Position numbers and translations under genes: made by a program | Shown: piece by piece, positions 16,011 through 25,250 of the stretch | Layout of the letters: the number at the start of each line of letters is the position of its first letter | Numbering within the stretch: the stretch's first letter is position 1 | Notes under the pieces: generated by a model | The model's input: the letters and a program-made list of their open reading frames with translations, nothing else | Database searches by the model: none | What the model was told of the DNA's origin: nothing | Assembly: GCA_965279135.1 (NCBI GenBank) | Contig: OZ257133.1 | Coordinates: 124,001 to 188,000 of the forward strand | Direction of reading: 5' to 3' | Length of the DNA: 64,000 nt | DNA from: Croceimicrobium sp965279135 | GTDB taxonomy: Bacteria > Bacteroidota > Bacteroidia > Flavobacteriales > Schleiferiaceae

Positions 16011-18026
16011 CTAAGCTAAGAATTCACCTAAGTTCAGATCTGAGTCTTGTGCAAGGGTAATTTTTAGGCCAGGAGTCCGTGCCATCTCTCGTTTTATAGC
16101 AAACTGTGCTCCTTCATTTTGAGCCCAACTGCGACGAGCTATGCCATTGTTGACATCAAATAACAACATGCTCTCTAAGCGCCGATCAGCTTCAGAACTG
16201 CCATCGAGCAGCATTCCAAAGCCGCCATTGATTACTTCTCCCCAACCAACGCCGCCGCCATTGTGAATGCTCACCCAGGTAGCTCCCCGGAAACCATCAC
16301 CTATTACGTTCTGTATGGCCATGTCTGCCGTAAAACGAGAACCATCATAGATATTTGAGGTCTCTCGATAAGGAGAGTCCGTTCCGCTCACATCATGGTG
16401 ATCACGACCCAGCACTACGGGTCCAATTTTTCCTTCTTTTATTGCCTTATTGAAGGCTTTAGCAATTTTAATTCTTCCTTCACTATCGGCATACAGGATT
16501 CGGGCTTGCGATCCTACCACCATTTTGTTTTCACCTGCAGCTTTAATCCAGCGGATGTTGTCCTCCATCTGCTGACGAATTTCTTCGGGAGCAGTTTCCG
16601 CCAATTTAGCAAGGACATCCGTTGCTAACTGATCTGTTACTTCTAAGTCTTCTGATTTACCACTGGCGCAAACCCAACGGAAAGGACCAAAGCCATAATC
16701 GAAGCACATGGGTCCCATAATATCTTGTACGTAGCTGGGGTATTTGAATTCTCTGCCGATGCTGGGATGGGGATTCATTACATCCGCCCCTGCTCGACTT
16801 GCCTCAAGTAAAAAAGCATTCCCATAATCGAAGAAATAGGTGCCTTTTGCGGTGTGTTTGTTTACCGCGTCTGCATGGCGGCGAAGGCTCTCCTGCACCA
16901 GATCGTGAAATTGATCTGGGTCATTCGCCATCATATCATTGGCTTCTTCAAATTCAAGTTGCACCGGATAATATCCCCCAGCCCAGGGATTGTGCAATGA
17001 AGTTTGATCCGAGCCTAAGTCCACATAAATACCCGCCTCATAAAAAGCTTCCCAAACATCAACTACATTCCCTTCATATGCGATGGATACAGTTTCCTTA
17101 GATGCTTGAGCCCGCTTTACTCGATTAGTGAGATCATTAATTTCAGAGATCAGTTCGTCTACCCAGCCTTGTTCATGGCGCTTGCGACTAGCGGCAGGAT
17201 TTACTTCGGCAGTAACGCTAATACATCCGGCAATATTTCCAGCCTTGGGTTGCGCCCCGCTCATGCCGCCTAAACCAGCGGTAACGAAGAGTGCTCCATC
17301 TTTGGGTTTTGCGCCCACTTTCCGCAATGCATTGAGCACGGTAATAGTGGTTCCATGAACGATTCCCTGTGGTCCGATATACATGTAAGAACCCGCGGTC
17401 ATTTGACCATATTGGCTAACTCCCAGTGCATTGAATTTTTCCCAGTCATCAGGTTTTGAATAGTTTGGTATAACCATGCCATTGGTAACCACCACTCGTG
17501 GAGCGTCAGGATGAGAAGGGAACAAGCCCATTGGGTGACCGCTGTACATATGAAGGCTTTGATGCTCATCCATTTCACTTAGATATTGCATCGTTAAGAG
17601 ATACTGCGCCCAGTTTTGAAATACAGCTCCATTTCCTCCATAGGTGATCAATTCTTGAGGATGCTGAGCTACGGCTGGGTCTAGATTATTTTGGATCATC
17701 AGCATTATTGCCGCTGCTTGTGGGGTTTTAGCAGGGTAGTCTTCAATCGGTCGGGCATACATATCGTATTCCGGTTCAAAGCGATACATGTAAATACGAC
17801 CGAATTCTTTAAGCTCCTGAGCAAATTCTGCCGCTAGTTCCTGATGCCATTTTGCTGGGAAATAACGCAGGGCATTTCTTAAGGCTAACTCCTTTTCCTC
17901 TGCACTAAGAATATCCTTGCGCTTAGGAGCATGACTTAAATTCGGCCTTGGGCTTTTTGGCGCTGGAAGTTCAGTGGGTATTCCGCCACGAATGGCAGCT
18001 TTAAAGTCGATGGCGCTTTGAATCAT
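16011..18026 (-). CDS. hutU: Urocanate hydratase (long Bacteroidota form)
   Basis: Second enzyme of histidine degradation, hydrating urocanate to imidazolonepropionate with tightly bound NAD+. It has 671 residues, about 110 more than the classical 550-560, as is usual for Bacteroidota and eukaryote-like urocanases. Conserved segments include YGGNGAVFQNWAQYL (the GGN motif), MTAGSYMYIGPQGIVHGTT, FVTAGLGGMSGAQ, GLDR-equivalent VVLGRDHHDVSGTDSP and the late SIHNGGGVGWGEVINGGFG. Its start overlaps the small DUF5522 gene by 4 nt. No hutH, hutI or formiminoglutamase gene is in the window. Confidence 0.96.
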   Translation of the reverse strand: MIQSAIDFKAAIRGGIPTELPAPKSPRPNLSHAPKRKDILSAEEKELALRNALRYFPAKWHQELAAEFAQELKEFGRIYMYRFEPEYDMYARPIEDYPAKTPQAAAIMLMIQNNLDPAVAQHPQELITYGGNGAVFQNWAQYLLTMQYLSEMDEHQSLHMYSGHPMGLFPSHPDAPRVVVTNGMVIPNYSKPDDWEKFNALGVSQYGQMTAGSYMYIGPQGIVHGTTITVLNALRKVGAKPKDGALFVTAGLGGMSGAQPKAGNIAGCISVTAEVNPAASRKRHEQGWVDELISEINDLTNRVKRAQASKETVSIAYEGNVVDVWEAFYEAGIYVDLGSDQTSLHNPWAGGYYPVQLEFEEANDMMANDPDQFHDLVQESLRRHADAVNKHTAKGTYFFDYGNAFLLEASRAGADVMNPHPSIGREFKYPSYVQDIMGPMCFDYGFGPFRWVCASGKSEDLEVTDQLATDVLAKLAETAPEEIRQQMEDNIRWIKAAGENKMVVGSQARILYADSEGRIKIAKAFNKAIKEGKIGPVVLGRDHHDVSGTDSPYRETSNIYDGSRFTADMAIQNVIGDGFRGATWVSIHNGGGVGWGEVINGGFGMLLDGSSEADRRLESMLLFDVNNGIARRSWAQNEGAQFAIKREMARTPGLKITLAQDSDLNLGEFLA

Positions 18027-18184
18027 TTCTTGCGTTTAAAAGTTCCGGTGGCTTTATCAAAACCATAAGGGCAATGTTTACAACCACTCTGGCAGCAATA
18101 ACCTCTTTTAAGGTGATACTGTTTCGTAAAAACAATAAAACCCTCTTCGGAATAATAGTAGTCTCCCGCTTCGAGATTAGGCAT
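18023..18184 (-). CDS. Small Cys-rich DUF5522-type protein
   Basis: A 53-residue frame from ATG 18184 to TGA 18023. It begins MPNLEAGDYYYSEEGFIVFT, then KQYHLKRGYCCQSGCKHCPY with four cysteines in a C-C-x3-C-x2-C pattern, and a basic tail. This matches the short DUF5522 proteins of Bacteroidota, which may bind a metal; their function is unknown. The stop overlaps the hutU ATG (ATGA), so the two are translationally coupled. A TAATTTTG element at 18199-18206 on the minus strand lies 14 nt before the start. Confidence 0.85.
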   Translation of the reverse strand: MPNLEAGDYYYSEEGFIVFTKQYHLKRGYCCQSGCKHCPYGFDKATGTFKRKK

Positions 18185-18198
18185 TGCTGAAATTTCCG

Positions 18199-18206
18199 CA
18201 AAATTA
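18199..18206 (-). promoter_or_regulatory. Predicted -7 element for the DUF5522-hutU unit
   Basis: TAATTTTG fits TAnnTTTG; 14 nt to the ATG. No clear -33 element was seen. Confidence 0.4.
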
Positions 18207-18297
18207 CGATCTCAGAGAGAGCCGCTCCAAGCATGCATTGATTAATTTTGGAATGCTTTAGGCGCAAGGGGGAAGGGAGCGTTTAGAGACTTTGTAT

Positions 18298-19278
18298 ATG
18301 AGAAGACTGCAATGGGCGGAGTACGCCAGAGTTCTACGAGAGAACACTTTGCATCAAGAGAATTTTGAATCTGCTAACGATTTATTTCTAGCCGAATATC
18401 GCGGCTTTTTTGACGAACCGGGACTAGGACGCATTGATCTCAGTTCGGTGCGTGGTATAGGGCATTACACCATAAAAAAGACAAAAGCTCAATTAAGTGA
18501 TACCATTGAGCTGGAAATGAAACTTAATGAGCCCCTCTTTACAGTGGGTTTTATCTTTTCGGGTTCCTTTGTTTTTTATGATGAGGAATATGAGAGGGGC
18601 ACTCGGGTGGAAGCACCTTCGGTGGTGGTGTATCGCCAAAATCGATCGGTGAGTTATCAAAGAATTCATCCGGAGGAGACTTATGAAACTTTGAATATCT
18701 CCTTTAATGATCAGGTCTTGCAACGAATACTGCACAAGTATAAAGGAAGCACCGGCATTGCGGATCGATTAAACAAGGAACCTCTAATTGCAATTCGCCC
18801 CGAGGATGAATACCTTGGAGCTTTCTTTGACAAACTCAATATTATTCCGCTAGACAAGGATGTACACAATCTATTTCTAGCAGAAAGCCTGGTTCTAAAA
18901 ATCCTGAATAAGACTATGCTGCTTTTAAATCGTGATTTAAACCAACTTAGTCAAGAGGGCTCACTTTATGATGTCCTGATCTGGATGAGAAATAATCTGC
19001 ACAAGCGTATTAGCCTAACGCGATTAGCAAGGGAATTTGAAGTGAGTCCGAGATGGTTGCAAAGACGTTTTAAGGAAGAATTGCATTCGAGTTTTAGTGA
19101 TTACTTAAGGGATATGCGATTGCAAAAAGCTTATGACTTGCTAACCAATAATGACCAGGAATTGAGTGTGCGAGAGGTTTGTTTAGAAGTGGGTTACTCC
19201 AGTAGTCAAACCTTTTCGGCCAACTTTAGAAAACGATTCAATGCATCGCCAAAACAGGTGATGAGTATTAATCATTGA
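18298..19278 (+). CDS. AraC family transcriptional regulator
   Basis: 326 residues from the ATG at 18298 (a TTG two codons upstream is also in frame). The N-terminal ~215 residues form a sensor-like domain without a family I recognise. The C-terminal ~95 residues carry two helix-turn-helix units: ISLTRLAREFEVSPRWLQRRFKE and the second with VREVCLEVGYSSSQTFSANFRKRFNASP, the AraC signature. It is divergent from the DUF5522-hutU unit (113-bp gap) and overlaps the PLP-enzyme gene by 1 nt, so either neighbour could be its target. Confidence 0.92.
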   Translation: MRRLQWAEYARVLRENTLHQENFESANDLFLAEYRGFFDEPGLGRIDLSSVRGIGHYTIKKTKAQLSDTIELEMKLNEPLFTVGFIFSGSFVFYDEEYERGTRVEAPSVVVYRQNRSVSYQRIHPEETYETLNISFNDQVLQRILHKYKGSTGIADRLNKEPLIAIRPEDEYLGAFFDKLNIIPLDKDVHNLFLAESLVLKILNKTMLLLNRDLNQLSQEGSLYDVLIWMRNNLHKRISLTRLAREFEVSPRWLQRRFKEELHSSFSDYLRDMRLQKAYDLLTNNDQELSVREVCLEVGYSSSQTFSANFRKRFNASPKQVMSINH

Positions 19279-20231
19279 TGGAGATTGCAATAGATACTGC
19301 TCAAAGCAGAGAGGAGTTTTTACTCGAGCATCATGGAGTAAGGATTTTTATAAAGCGCGATGATTTAATTCATCCAGATATTAGTGGTAACAAGTGGCGC
19401 AAGCTTAAGTATCATCTTCAAGACTTTTATTCGGGCTCTTATCAACAGATTCTCAGTTTTGGTGGAGCGTTTAGTAATCATTTGGCCGCTTTAGCCGCTC
19501 TTGGTAAGATCACGGGCATTCCAACTTATGCCATGGTTCGCGGGGACGAAGCAGGAGATAGTCCTACCTTGGATTTCTGTACAAGAATGGGGATGGAGTG
19601 GGAAGGAATCTCCAGGAAGGATTACCAGCTGAAAGATAATCCGGAGTTTCTGCAAGGTCTTAAGGATTTACGGCCAGGTCTTTATATTATTCCGGAAGGG
19701 GGTAAAGGAGCGGCAGCTTTAAGGGGATGTGCTGAGATTGTAGATGAACTTGTTAATCAATACGATGGCATTGCTCTCGCCGCGGGAACCGGTACTACAG
19801 CTGCTGGTCTTCTGGCAAATTCCCTAAGTCCCCAAATTTTCCTTTACTCGGCCTTGAAGGGCGGGAGTTTCCATAAATCTGCGATCGCAAAATACCTGGA
19901 TGAATATCAGGCTCATTATGGGCTTGGATCCCTTCCGGCAGATTGGCTTAATCGCAAACTGATCTTAAGGACCGACTATCATTTTGGCGGTTTTGCTAAA
20001 ATAAATTCTGATTTAGTGCGCTTTATGAATCGCTTCTATGAGCAACACGGATTAAAACTAGACCCTGTTTATACCTCCAAATTGTTGTTTGGATTGTTGA
20101 AAGATATTGAGGAAGGACTATTTAAGGCAGGAAGTCGAATTCTAGTTTTGCATAGTGGCGGATTACAAGGTGTCGCGGGAATGAATAAACGACTGGCTAA
20201 AAATGGCCAGGAATTGATCGCTTATGAATAA
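19278..20231 (+). CDS. 1-Aminocyclopropane-1-carboxylate deaminase / D-cysteine desulfhydrase-like PLP enzyme
   Basis: 317 residues from the ATG at 19278, which overlaps the araC stop (TGATG). Fold type II PLP enzyme: KRDDLIHPDISGNKWRKLKY near residues 27-46 holds the cofactor lysine (in NKWRK), SFGGAFSNHLAALA is the substrate-binding Ser-Asn-His loop, and AAGTGTTAAG cradles the PLP phosphate. Members break down ACC or D-cysteine; the sequence alone does not separate these. Followed with an 8-nt overlap by a LysM glucosaminidase gene, an arrangement common in Flavobacteriia. Confidence 0.88.
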   Translation: MEIAIDTAQSREEFLLEHHGVRIFIKRDDLIHPDISGNKWRKLKYHLQDFYSGSYQQILSFGGAFSNHLAALAALGKITGIPTYAMVRGDEAGDSPTLDFCTRMGMEWEGISRKDYQLKDNPEFLQGLKDLRPGLYIIPEGGKGAAALRGCAEIVDELVNQYDGIALAAGTGTTAAGLLANSLSPQIFLYSALKGGSFHKSAIAKYLDEYQAHYGLGSLPADWLNRKLILRTDYHFGGFAKINSDLVRFMNRFYEQHGLKLDPVYTSKLLFGLLKDIEEGLFKAGSRILVLHSGGLQGVAGMNKRLAKNGQELIAYE

Positions 20232-21111
20232 GGCATTAGCATTTACCCTTTTCTTTAGTCTTTATCTGTCTTATGCTCAAGCTCAGAATAAAGTTGAGCT
20301 GTATATCGAAGATTGGTATGAGGTGGCCCAATCAGAAATGTTGGAGCATGGCATTCCGGCAAGCATCACTTTAGCTCAGGGAATTTTGGAGTCTGCAAGT
20401 GGTGAAAGCGAATTGGCTAAGAAGTCAAATAATCATTTTGGAATAAAGTGTCATCGCGACTGGGATGGAGAGAAAGTCTACTACGATGATGATGAGGACA
20501 ACGAGTGTTTTCGCAAGTATGATAATGCCAAAGAGAGTTTCCATGACCATTCCCTCTTCCTTAAGAACCGCAGTCGCTATGCATATCTCTTTGAATTGAA
20601 ATCAAACGATTACAAATCCTGGGCAAAGGGCTTGAAAAAGGCCGGCTATGCAACCAATCCAAAGTATGACGATTTACTAATTGATCTGATAGAGCGCTAT
20701 GATCTGCACAAATATGATGTAAGAGGGGTAGTAAGGCGCAGCCCTCCTAAGGTAGAGCCGGACCCTGATGCTCTCATCGTTCAGGAAACTGCGAATAAGG
20801 TTGATTATGTGTTGGCACGTGAAGGAGATAGCTATGAGCTACTAGCCCTCTCCCTGGGGAAACGAACTACGGATCTGCTTAAGTACAACGAATTGCGTTA
20901 CGATGCGGAATTAGAACCTGGGCAGGTGGTCTACTTACAACCTAAAAAGAAAAGAGCGGCGCGGGAGAATCGCTATTATACCGTGGTGGAGGGAGATGAT
21001 ATGTACTCCATTTCTCAAAAATTCGCTATCCGATTGGATAAACTTTACCAGCGAAATGAGATTTTGGTGGGAGAACAACCCCGACCAGGTACACGGCTGG
21101 AATTGCGCTAA
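20224..21111 (+). CDS. Glucosaminidase (GH73-like) with two LysM domains
   Basis: Peptidoglycan hydrolase of 295 residues. A signal peptide (residues 1-20, ending AQAQ) is followed by the glucosaminidase domain at about 25-165: GIPASITLAQGILESASG with the catalytic Glu, NNHFGIKCHRDWDG, and SRYAYLFEL-KAGYATNPKYDDLL. Two LysM-type repeats follow: VDYVLAREGDSYELLALSLG near 190 and RYYTVVEGDDMYSISQKFAI near 250. It probably cleaves GlcNAc-MurNAc glycan in the periplasm. It overlaps the preceding gene by 8 nt. Confidence 0.93.
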   Translation: MNKALAFTLFFSLYLSYAQAQNKVELYIEDWYEVAQSEMLEHGIPASITLAQGILESASGESELAKKSNNHFGIKCHRDWDGEKVYYDDDEDNECFRKYDNAKESFHDHSLFLKNRSRYAYLFELKSNDYKSWAKGLKKAGYATNPKYDDLLIDLIERYDLHKYDVRGVVRRSPPKVEPDPDALIVQETANKVDYVLAREGDSYELLALSLGKRTTDLLKYNELRYDAELEPGQVVYLQPKKKRAARENRYYTVVEGDDMYSISQKFAIRLDKLYQRNEILVGEQPRPGTRLELR

Positions 21112-21133
21112 TCAGCTATTTTAGAGCATTCTA

Positions 21134-21757
21134 ATGAATCCGAAGGTAGATCAATATTTCCTGGAGGGATGCGGGCGCTGCGAACTCTATCAAAGTCCGG
21201 AATGCAAGGTTCATCGTTGGCCAGAGCAGTTGCGAGCTTTGAGAGCAATTCTCCTGGACACTGAATTGCAAGAAGAAGTCAAATGGTCTGTTCCTGTTTA
21301 TACCTATAATGGAAAGAATGTGGTCATCCTTTCGGCCCTGAAGGATTTTGTTTCACTAAGCTTTTTTAAAGGCTCCTTAATTCAAGATGAGGTGGGCCTC
21401 TTGCATTTTGCGGGTCCAAATAGTCGCATTGCCAAAATGCTAAAGATTAAGGAGAATGATTCCATTCTGGAACTGGAACTGGCGATTCGCAACTTCATCC
21501 AACAGGCAATTTCCCTGGAGATAGAAGGAGTAGAAGTAGAGAAATCCCCTCCCCAGACCGAACCCTATCCAGATGAGTTGAAAGACGCATTCGCAGAAGA
21601 CCTAGGATTTGAAAAGGCCTTTAAAGCTTTAACTCCAGGGCGTCAAAGAGGATATCTCAAAAATATTAATGGCGCCAAACAATCTGCAACCCGGAGATCC
21701 AGAATAGAAAAGTGGAAACCAAAAATTCTCCTGGGCAAAGGGATGATGGATCGATAG
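21134..21757 (+). CDS. DUF1801 / YdeI (OmdA-like) protein
   Basis: 207 residues. The N-terminal half is a DUF1801 fold (LQEEVKWSVPVYTYNGKNVV, FVSLSFFKGSLI), with three cysteines in an N-terminal CGRCELYQSPEC stretch. The C-terminal half has the YdeI/OmdA-type segment AFKALTPGRQRGYLKNINGAK followed by a basic tail, sometimes annotated as bacteriocin protection. Biochemical role unknown. Separated by 22 nt from the glucosaminidase gene and so probably in its operon. Confidence 0.85.
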   Translation: MNPKVDQYFLEGCGRCELYQSPECKVHRWPEQLRALRAILLDTELQEEVKWSVPVYTYNGKNVVILSALKDFVSLSFFKGSLIQDEVGLLHFAGPNSRIAKMLKIKENDSILELELAIRNFIQQAISLEIEGVEVEKSPPQTEPYPDELKDAFAEDLGFEKAFKALTPGRQRGYLKNINGAKQSATRRSRIEKWKPKILLGKGMMDR

Positions 21758-21802
21758 AAAAGGAGTCTGTTAATTAAGTATTTTCACTTCTAAATACCTA
21801 AT

Positions 21803-22522
21803 ATGCTCTACATTCTTGCGGGCCTCGGACTTCTATTCATCATTTTGGCTTTTGTGATTAATGAAAGCAATGCCCACTACTTGCTTTCCGGATATAACAC
21901 AATGTCGAGCGAAGAGCAAAAAAGCTTTAACCTAAAAGATTACCTCGCTCATTTCAAACGATTTCATATCCTTCTTGGAGTCTCCTTCACTTTATTCGGT
22001 TTAGCAGTTTTATATATACTTGGTGCAAATGCGGCAGGAATCTTTTTGGGAGTATACCCAATATTAGCCTATATCTATTTCATCTATTCCGCTAAGAAGT
22101 ATCAAAGTCCGAGTATGGCTAAAAAGAACAATTGGGCTTTAGTAACCCTAGGTATAGTTTTAATCGGAGTCCTTACTCTATTTCTTTTTGGATTTGAAGA
22201 CGCACGATTAGAGGTTAATGATAAGGGTCTCCAGATCAGTGGTATGTATGGTGTGGAATTAACTTATGATCAGATTCAGTCGATTGAACTGATAGATTCT
22301 ATTCCCCGGATTTCCCATCGCATGAATGGTTTTTCTTCCGGAGAGGTACATCGAGGGTACTATCGGACTAAGGAAGGAGAGAAGGTGAAATTGTTGGTAA
22401 ATAGCAGAAAACGTCCGGCCCTTTTAATTGTGCCAAAGTCTGGTCCTCCTGTTTTCTTCGGTACCAGCGATCCTGAATTGGAATCCAAATACGAGCGAAT
22501 GTTAATGGCACTAAACCCTTAG
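21803..22522 (+). CDS. DUF3784-type membrane protein with PH-like C-terminal domain
   Basis: 239 residues. The N-terminal half resembles DUF3784: a helix at 3-18, a soluble loop with YLLSGYNTMSSEEQKSF, then two to three further helices (about 52-90 and 112-132). The C-terminal half is a small beta domain (LEVNDKGLQISGMYGVEL, then IQSIELIDSIP and PVFFGTSDPE) like bacterial PH domains. Role unknown. It lies 45 nt after the DUF1801/YdeI gene, same strand. Confidence 0.75.
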   Translation: MLYILAGLGLLFIILAFVINESNAHYLLSGYNTMSSEEQKSFNLKDYLAHFKRFHILLGVSFTLFGLAVLYILGANAAGIFLGVYPILAYIYFIYSAKKYQSPSMAKKNNWALVTLGIVLIGVLTLFLFGFEDARLEVNDKGLQISGMYGVELTYDQIQSIELIDSIPRISHRMNGFSSGEVHRGYYRTKEGEKVKLLVNSRKRPALLIVPKSGPPVFFGTSDPELESKYERMLMALNP

Positions 22523-22624
22523 GGATTAGGTTTTAAGTTTACTTCGATGCAATAGTTCCAAGCATTGTGATCGAGGAATCCCGAGCTGGAATTTGGGACT
22601 AAATCATTTTATCACAATTACCTA

Positions 22625-25219
22625 TCAGCGTAACTTGTAACAGATTACGGTCCGATCGCCGCTATAAGTAACGATATTGAGACTTTTATCCCGATTTAAG
22701 GAACCCATGTCAAATGGTCCTTGAGCGAAAACCGGGAATCCATCTACCAAATTACCTTCCTGATTAAAGAGCCGAATTTCCTCTGCCTTAGCCGAGAAGG
22801 CCGCGGTATAAAATCGGTTGTTCAGAATCATTGCCTTGGGCTTAAGGCTGATATCATCCTCCAGACTTGATTTGAAGGGCATTTTTTCGTCTTTTACAAA
22901 GAGCTGCGATCCATTACTAAAGATGTAGCGCCCCTCAAAATAGATGAGATGATCGGCGGGATTTTCCTGATCCAAATAGACTGCATCAACTTTCCCTTCA
23001 GGATTAATCACATACATTTTCCCTGAGTTGGATCCGGCTATAAGCTCAGACTCTTTTAAGGTTTCACCTGCTTTAAGGTAGAAACTGCTTTTTAGTTCTT
23101 CGATCTTTTGTTCAACCTTAAAACGTTCTTCTCCTTTCCGGTTTAGCTGGTATAGTTTTCCTGAAGAACTTAGACAAACAATGATGTCTTTCCCGGCCAC
23201 GCTAAAAAACTGTGGCTCACTAACTATATCAGCATCAGCTTCCTCGAACTTCCAGCCTTTTACCTCTTTACCTTCAACATCATAGTTGTACAGCATCTTA
23301 CCGCAGGGTACTACCAATCGATAATTGCGCGCTTGATCATAGTTAAACACTCCTACTGGTGCAGTTGCTTCTGCTTTCAAATCAATAGGGAATCCCTCCA
23401 CATTCCGTCCCAAGCGATCCAACACCCACAATTTGTTCTGGGTATTAAATACCATTTGCAATTTGTTGTTTCTAAAGATGTCGATCTGGCGGATATCTCC
23501 AATGATTGGCCCGTCTAAGGCCTGCTGCCAATACACCTCGCCCTTACGTGAAATCAGATAAAGATTGTGCTCTTCATCTTGAAGGGCGATATCCAGTTTC
23601 TGGTTATTGTGATTGCGTAAAAATTGCGGTTCTCTCACCGGTTGCCCTTCCAATTGTACGGTCCACTGCCTTACAATTTTCTCCTCGATAGGTTTCTCTT
23701 CCCGTATCATGGCAGAAACAAAGCTGCGGTCTTTGCCTGCTTTTAGTTGAAGAATTCCCCAACGAAGATTTTGCAGACTGTCTTGTAAACTTTCCAGTTC
23801 TTCCGCCACTTCCTTTTGTAAGGCGTTTTTCTGATTGGGGAGCCATTCGGGGATGCCGTAAAGAACCTGAATATGAGCCTTACCACTTAATTGGCTACTT
23901 AGATTGAGATAGCTATCAGATCGTTCCAGCGTCTTCTGTTCCAGGATATCATTCAGAACTACTTTCAAGGCGGCTAAATCATTGCCTAAAAGCACAAAAT
24001 CTTCAAGAATAAGATAATAGGGTTGATGAAAAGGTTCAAATGCTGATCCGTATACTCGGGCCATCAGGTTTAGCGCCCCTAGCTTACGTATCACATATCC
24101 ACGGTAACCTTCTATGAAATTGCTATCTGCTAAGCCCTCGAGACTTTGTTCGGCCAATTCTTGATCGCGAATATTGAAATAAGCAAAATCATAGGCTTGC
24201 CCTTGTACCCTTCCGGCTTGAAATACACCCATCTCAGAGTCAATGATTCCATTGAGGAGTTCAGGAGCATTAGCGGGCAATTTTTTGAGAATTTCTTGGT
24301 AGTTATCTAGTCGACCGGCTGCTTCCAGATAGTTTTTCCTTGCACGGTCATACTGAGCAATGTTTCCTACGCTAAAATGTATCCAGGAAGCAATGTTTAC
24401 CGGAATCAGTTTAGTGGCCTGGATGGCTTCGCTCCGCAAATCTGAAAGCACCTGAGGAAACCACGCCTTATCTGAAGAATGCTGTAGCAGGCCGGTTGCA
24501 ATCAGGTCATGCTTTTCGCTTTCCATATCCAGAAGGACCCAATCACCCATATCTGCCATAAACTCAAAACTACTTTTACTGGCCGCACCTAAATAGCTTG
24601 GCCATTCATTTAAGTTTAGATATAGGTTGAGGGGGCTGCGGGTATTTCGGCTTTCACGTATGCGGCTCAGACCGATGAAGTCCGAAATTTCATTGGGGCT
24701 GGTTTTTCTGCGAATGGCGGATTCAATGCTGATTCGATCACTGCTAATTAGATAATAATCCTCCTTATGATGCAGGAAGATCTTCTTTTCAGCGTCAATA
24801 TTGAGTTGATAAATCTTTTCGCCCGCATATTCCAGTTGGTCGAGGTCTTTGAGGGACTCAAATTGTTTTTGAAAATTCGGATTCTCGTTAATCACATACA
24901 GAATCCAGTTATAGCGGTTCGCCCCAGCTAAAACAGTTGCTAAATAGGTTCCGGATTCCGGATTTAGATCTCCCCCTAATTCGGAACCCAAGAAATTCAT
25001 AGACGATTCAAATTCACGAAGGGCTTCAAACTCATTGAGAATCTTTAAAACCTGAGACTGGTCCTTTTTTCTGATGAGTTCATCATAGTCATTCAGCTCT
25101 GCCAGCCAAACGGTATTCGGCGGGAGCAGGCTTTCAATTTTTGTGACGGATTTAGGCTCGTTTTTACAAGCCTGAAGAATAAGTAGAGAGAGTAAGAGTA
25201 GTAAATGTTTGCGGAACAT
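22625..25219 (-). CDS. Large lipoprotein: DUF3352-like N-terminal half and beta-propeller-like C-terminal half
   Basis: 864 residues from the ATG at 25219 (TTG three codons earlier possible). The signal ends in the lipobox LQAC near residue 18, so the protein is lipid-anchored. Residues ~25-530 resemble the DUF3352-type fold seen in Bacteroidota lipoproteins (LPPNTVWLAELND at the start). From ~545 on there are repeated strands of the kind HNLYLISRKGEVYWQQ, NKLWVLDRLGRNVEGFP, GKMYVINPEGKVD and a final NLVDGFPVFAQGPF, typical of PQQ/FG-GAP-like propellers. Function unknown. The last gene before rnhB on this strand, with a 31-nt gap. Confidence 0.78.
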   Translation of the reverse strand: MFRKHLLLLLSLLILQACKNEPKSVTKIESLLPPNTVWLAELNDYDELIRKKDQSQVLKILNEFEALREFESSMNFLGSELGGDLNPESGTYLATVLAGANRYNWILYVINENPNFQKQFESLKDLDQLEYAGEKIYQLNIDAEKKIFLHHKEDYYLISSDRISIESAIRRKTSPNEISDFIGLSRIRESRNTRSPLNLYLNLNEWPSYLGAASKSSFEFMADMGDWVLLDMESEKHDLIATGLLQHSSDKAWFPQVLSDLRSEAIQATKLIPVNIASWIHFSVGNIAQYDRARKNYLEAAGRLDNYQEILKKLPANAPELLNGIIDSEMGVFQAGRVQGQAYDFAYFNIRDQELAEQSLEGLADSNFIEGYRGYVIRKLGALNLMARVYGSAFEPFHQPYYLILEDFVLLGNDLAALKVVLNDILEQKTLERSDSYLNLSSQLSGKAHIQVLYGIPEWLPNQKNALQKEVAEELESLQDSLQNLRWGILQLKAGKDRSFVSAMIREEKPIEEKIVRQWTVQLEGQPVREPQFLRNHNNQKLDIALQDEEHNLYLISRKGEVYWQQALDGPIIGDIRQIDIFRNNKLQMVFNTQNKLWVLDRLGRNVEGFPIDLKAEATAPVGVFNYDQARNYRLVVPCGKMLYNYDVEGKEVKGWKFEEADADIVSEPQFFSVAGKDIIVCLSSSGKLYQLNRKGEERFKVEQKIEELKSSFYLKAGETLKESELIAGSNSGKMYVINPEGKVDAVYLDQENPADHLIYFEGRYIFSNGSQLFVKDEKMPFKSSLEDDISLKPKAMILNNRFYTAAFSAKAEEIRLFNQEGNLVDGFPVFAQGPFDMGSLNRDKSLNIVTYSGDRTVICYKLR

Positions 25220-25236
25220 AAATTCCAAGCTTTGCG

Positions 25237-25244
25237 CAAAAATA
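25237..25244 (-). promoter_or_regulatory. Predicted -7 element of the large lipoprotein gene
   Basis: TATTTTTG matches TAnnTTTG and lies 17 nt before the ATG at 25219. It falls between the rnhB stop (25251) and the lipoprotein, suggesting the gene has its own promoter. Confidence 0.5.
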
Positions 25245-25250
25245 AGGCTT

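Noticed and set aside
18001..18267. 88-residue minus-strand reading frame over the start of hutU
   Set aside because: It is a different frame from the Cys-rich 18023-18184 gene, runs into hutU and has no sensible composition; the DUF5522-type frame is the real gene.
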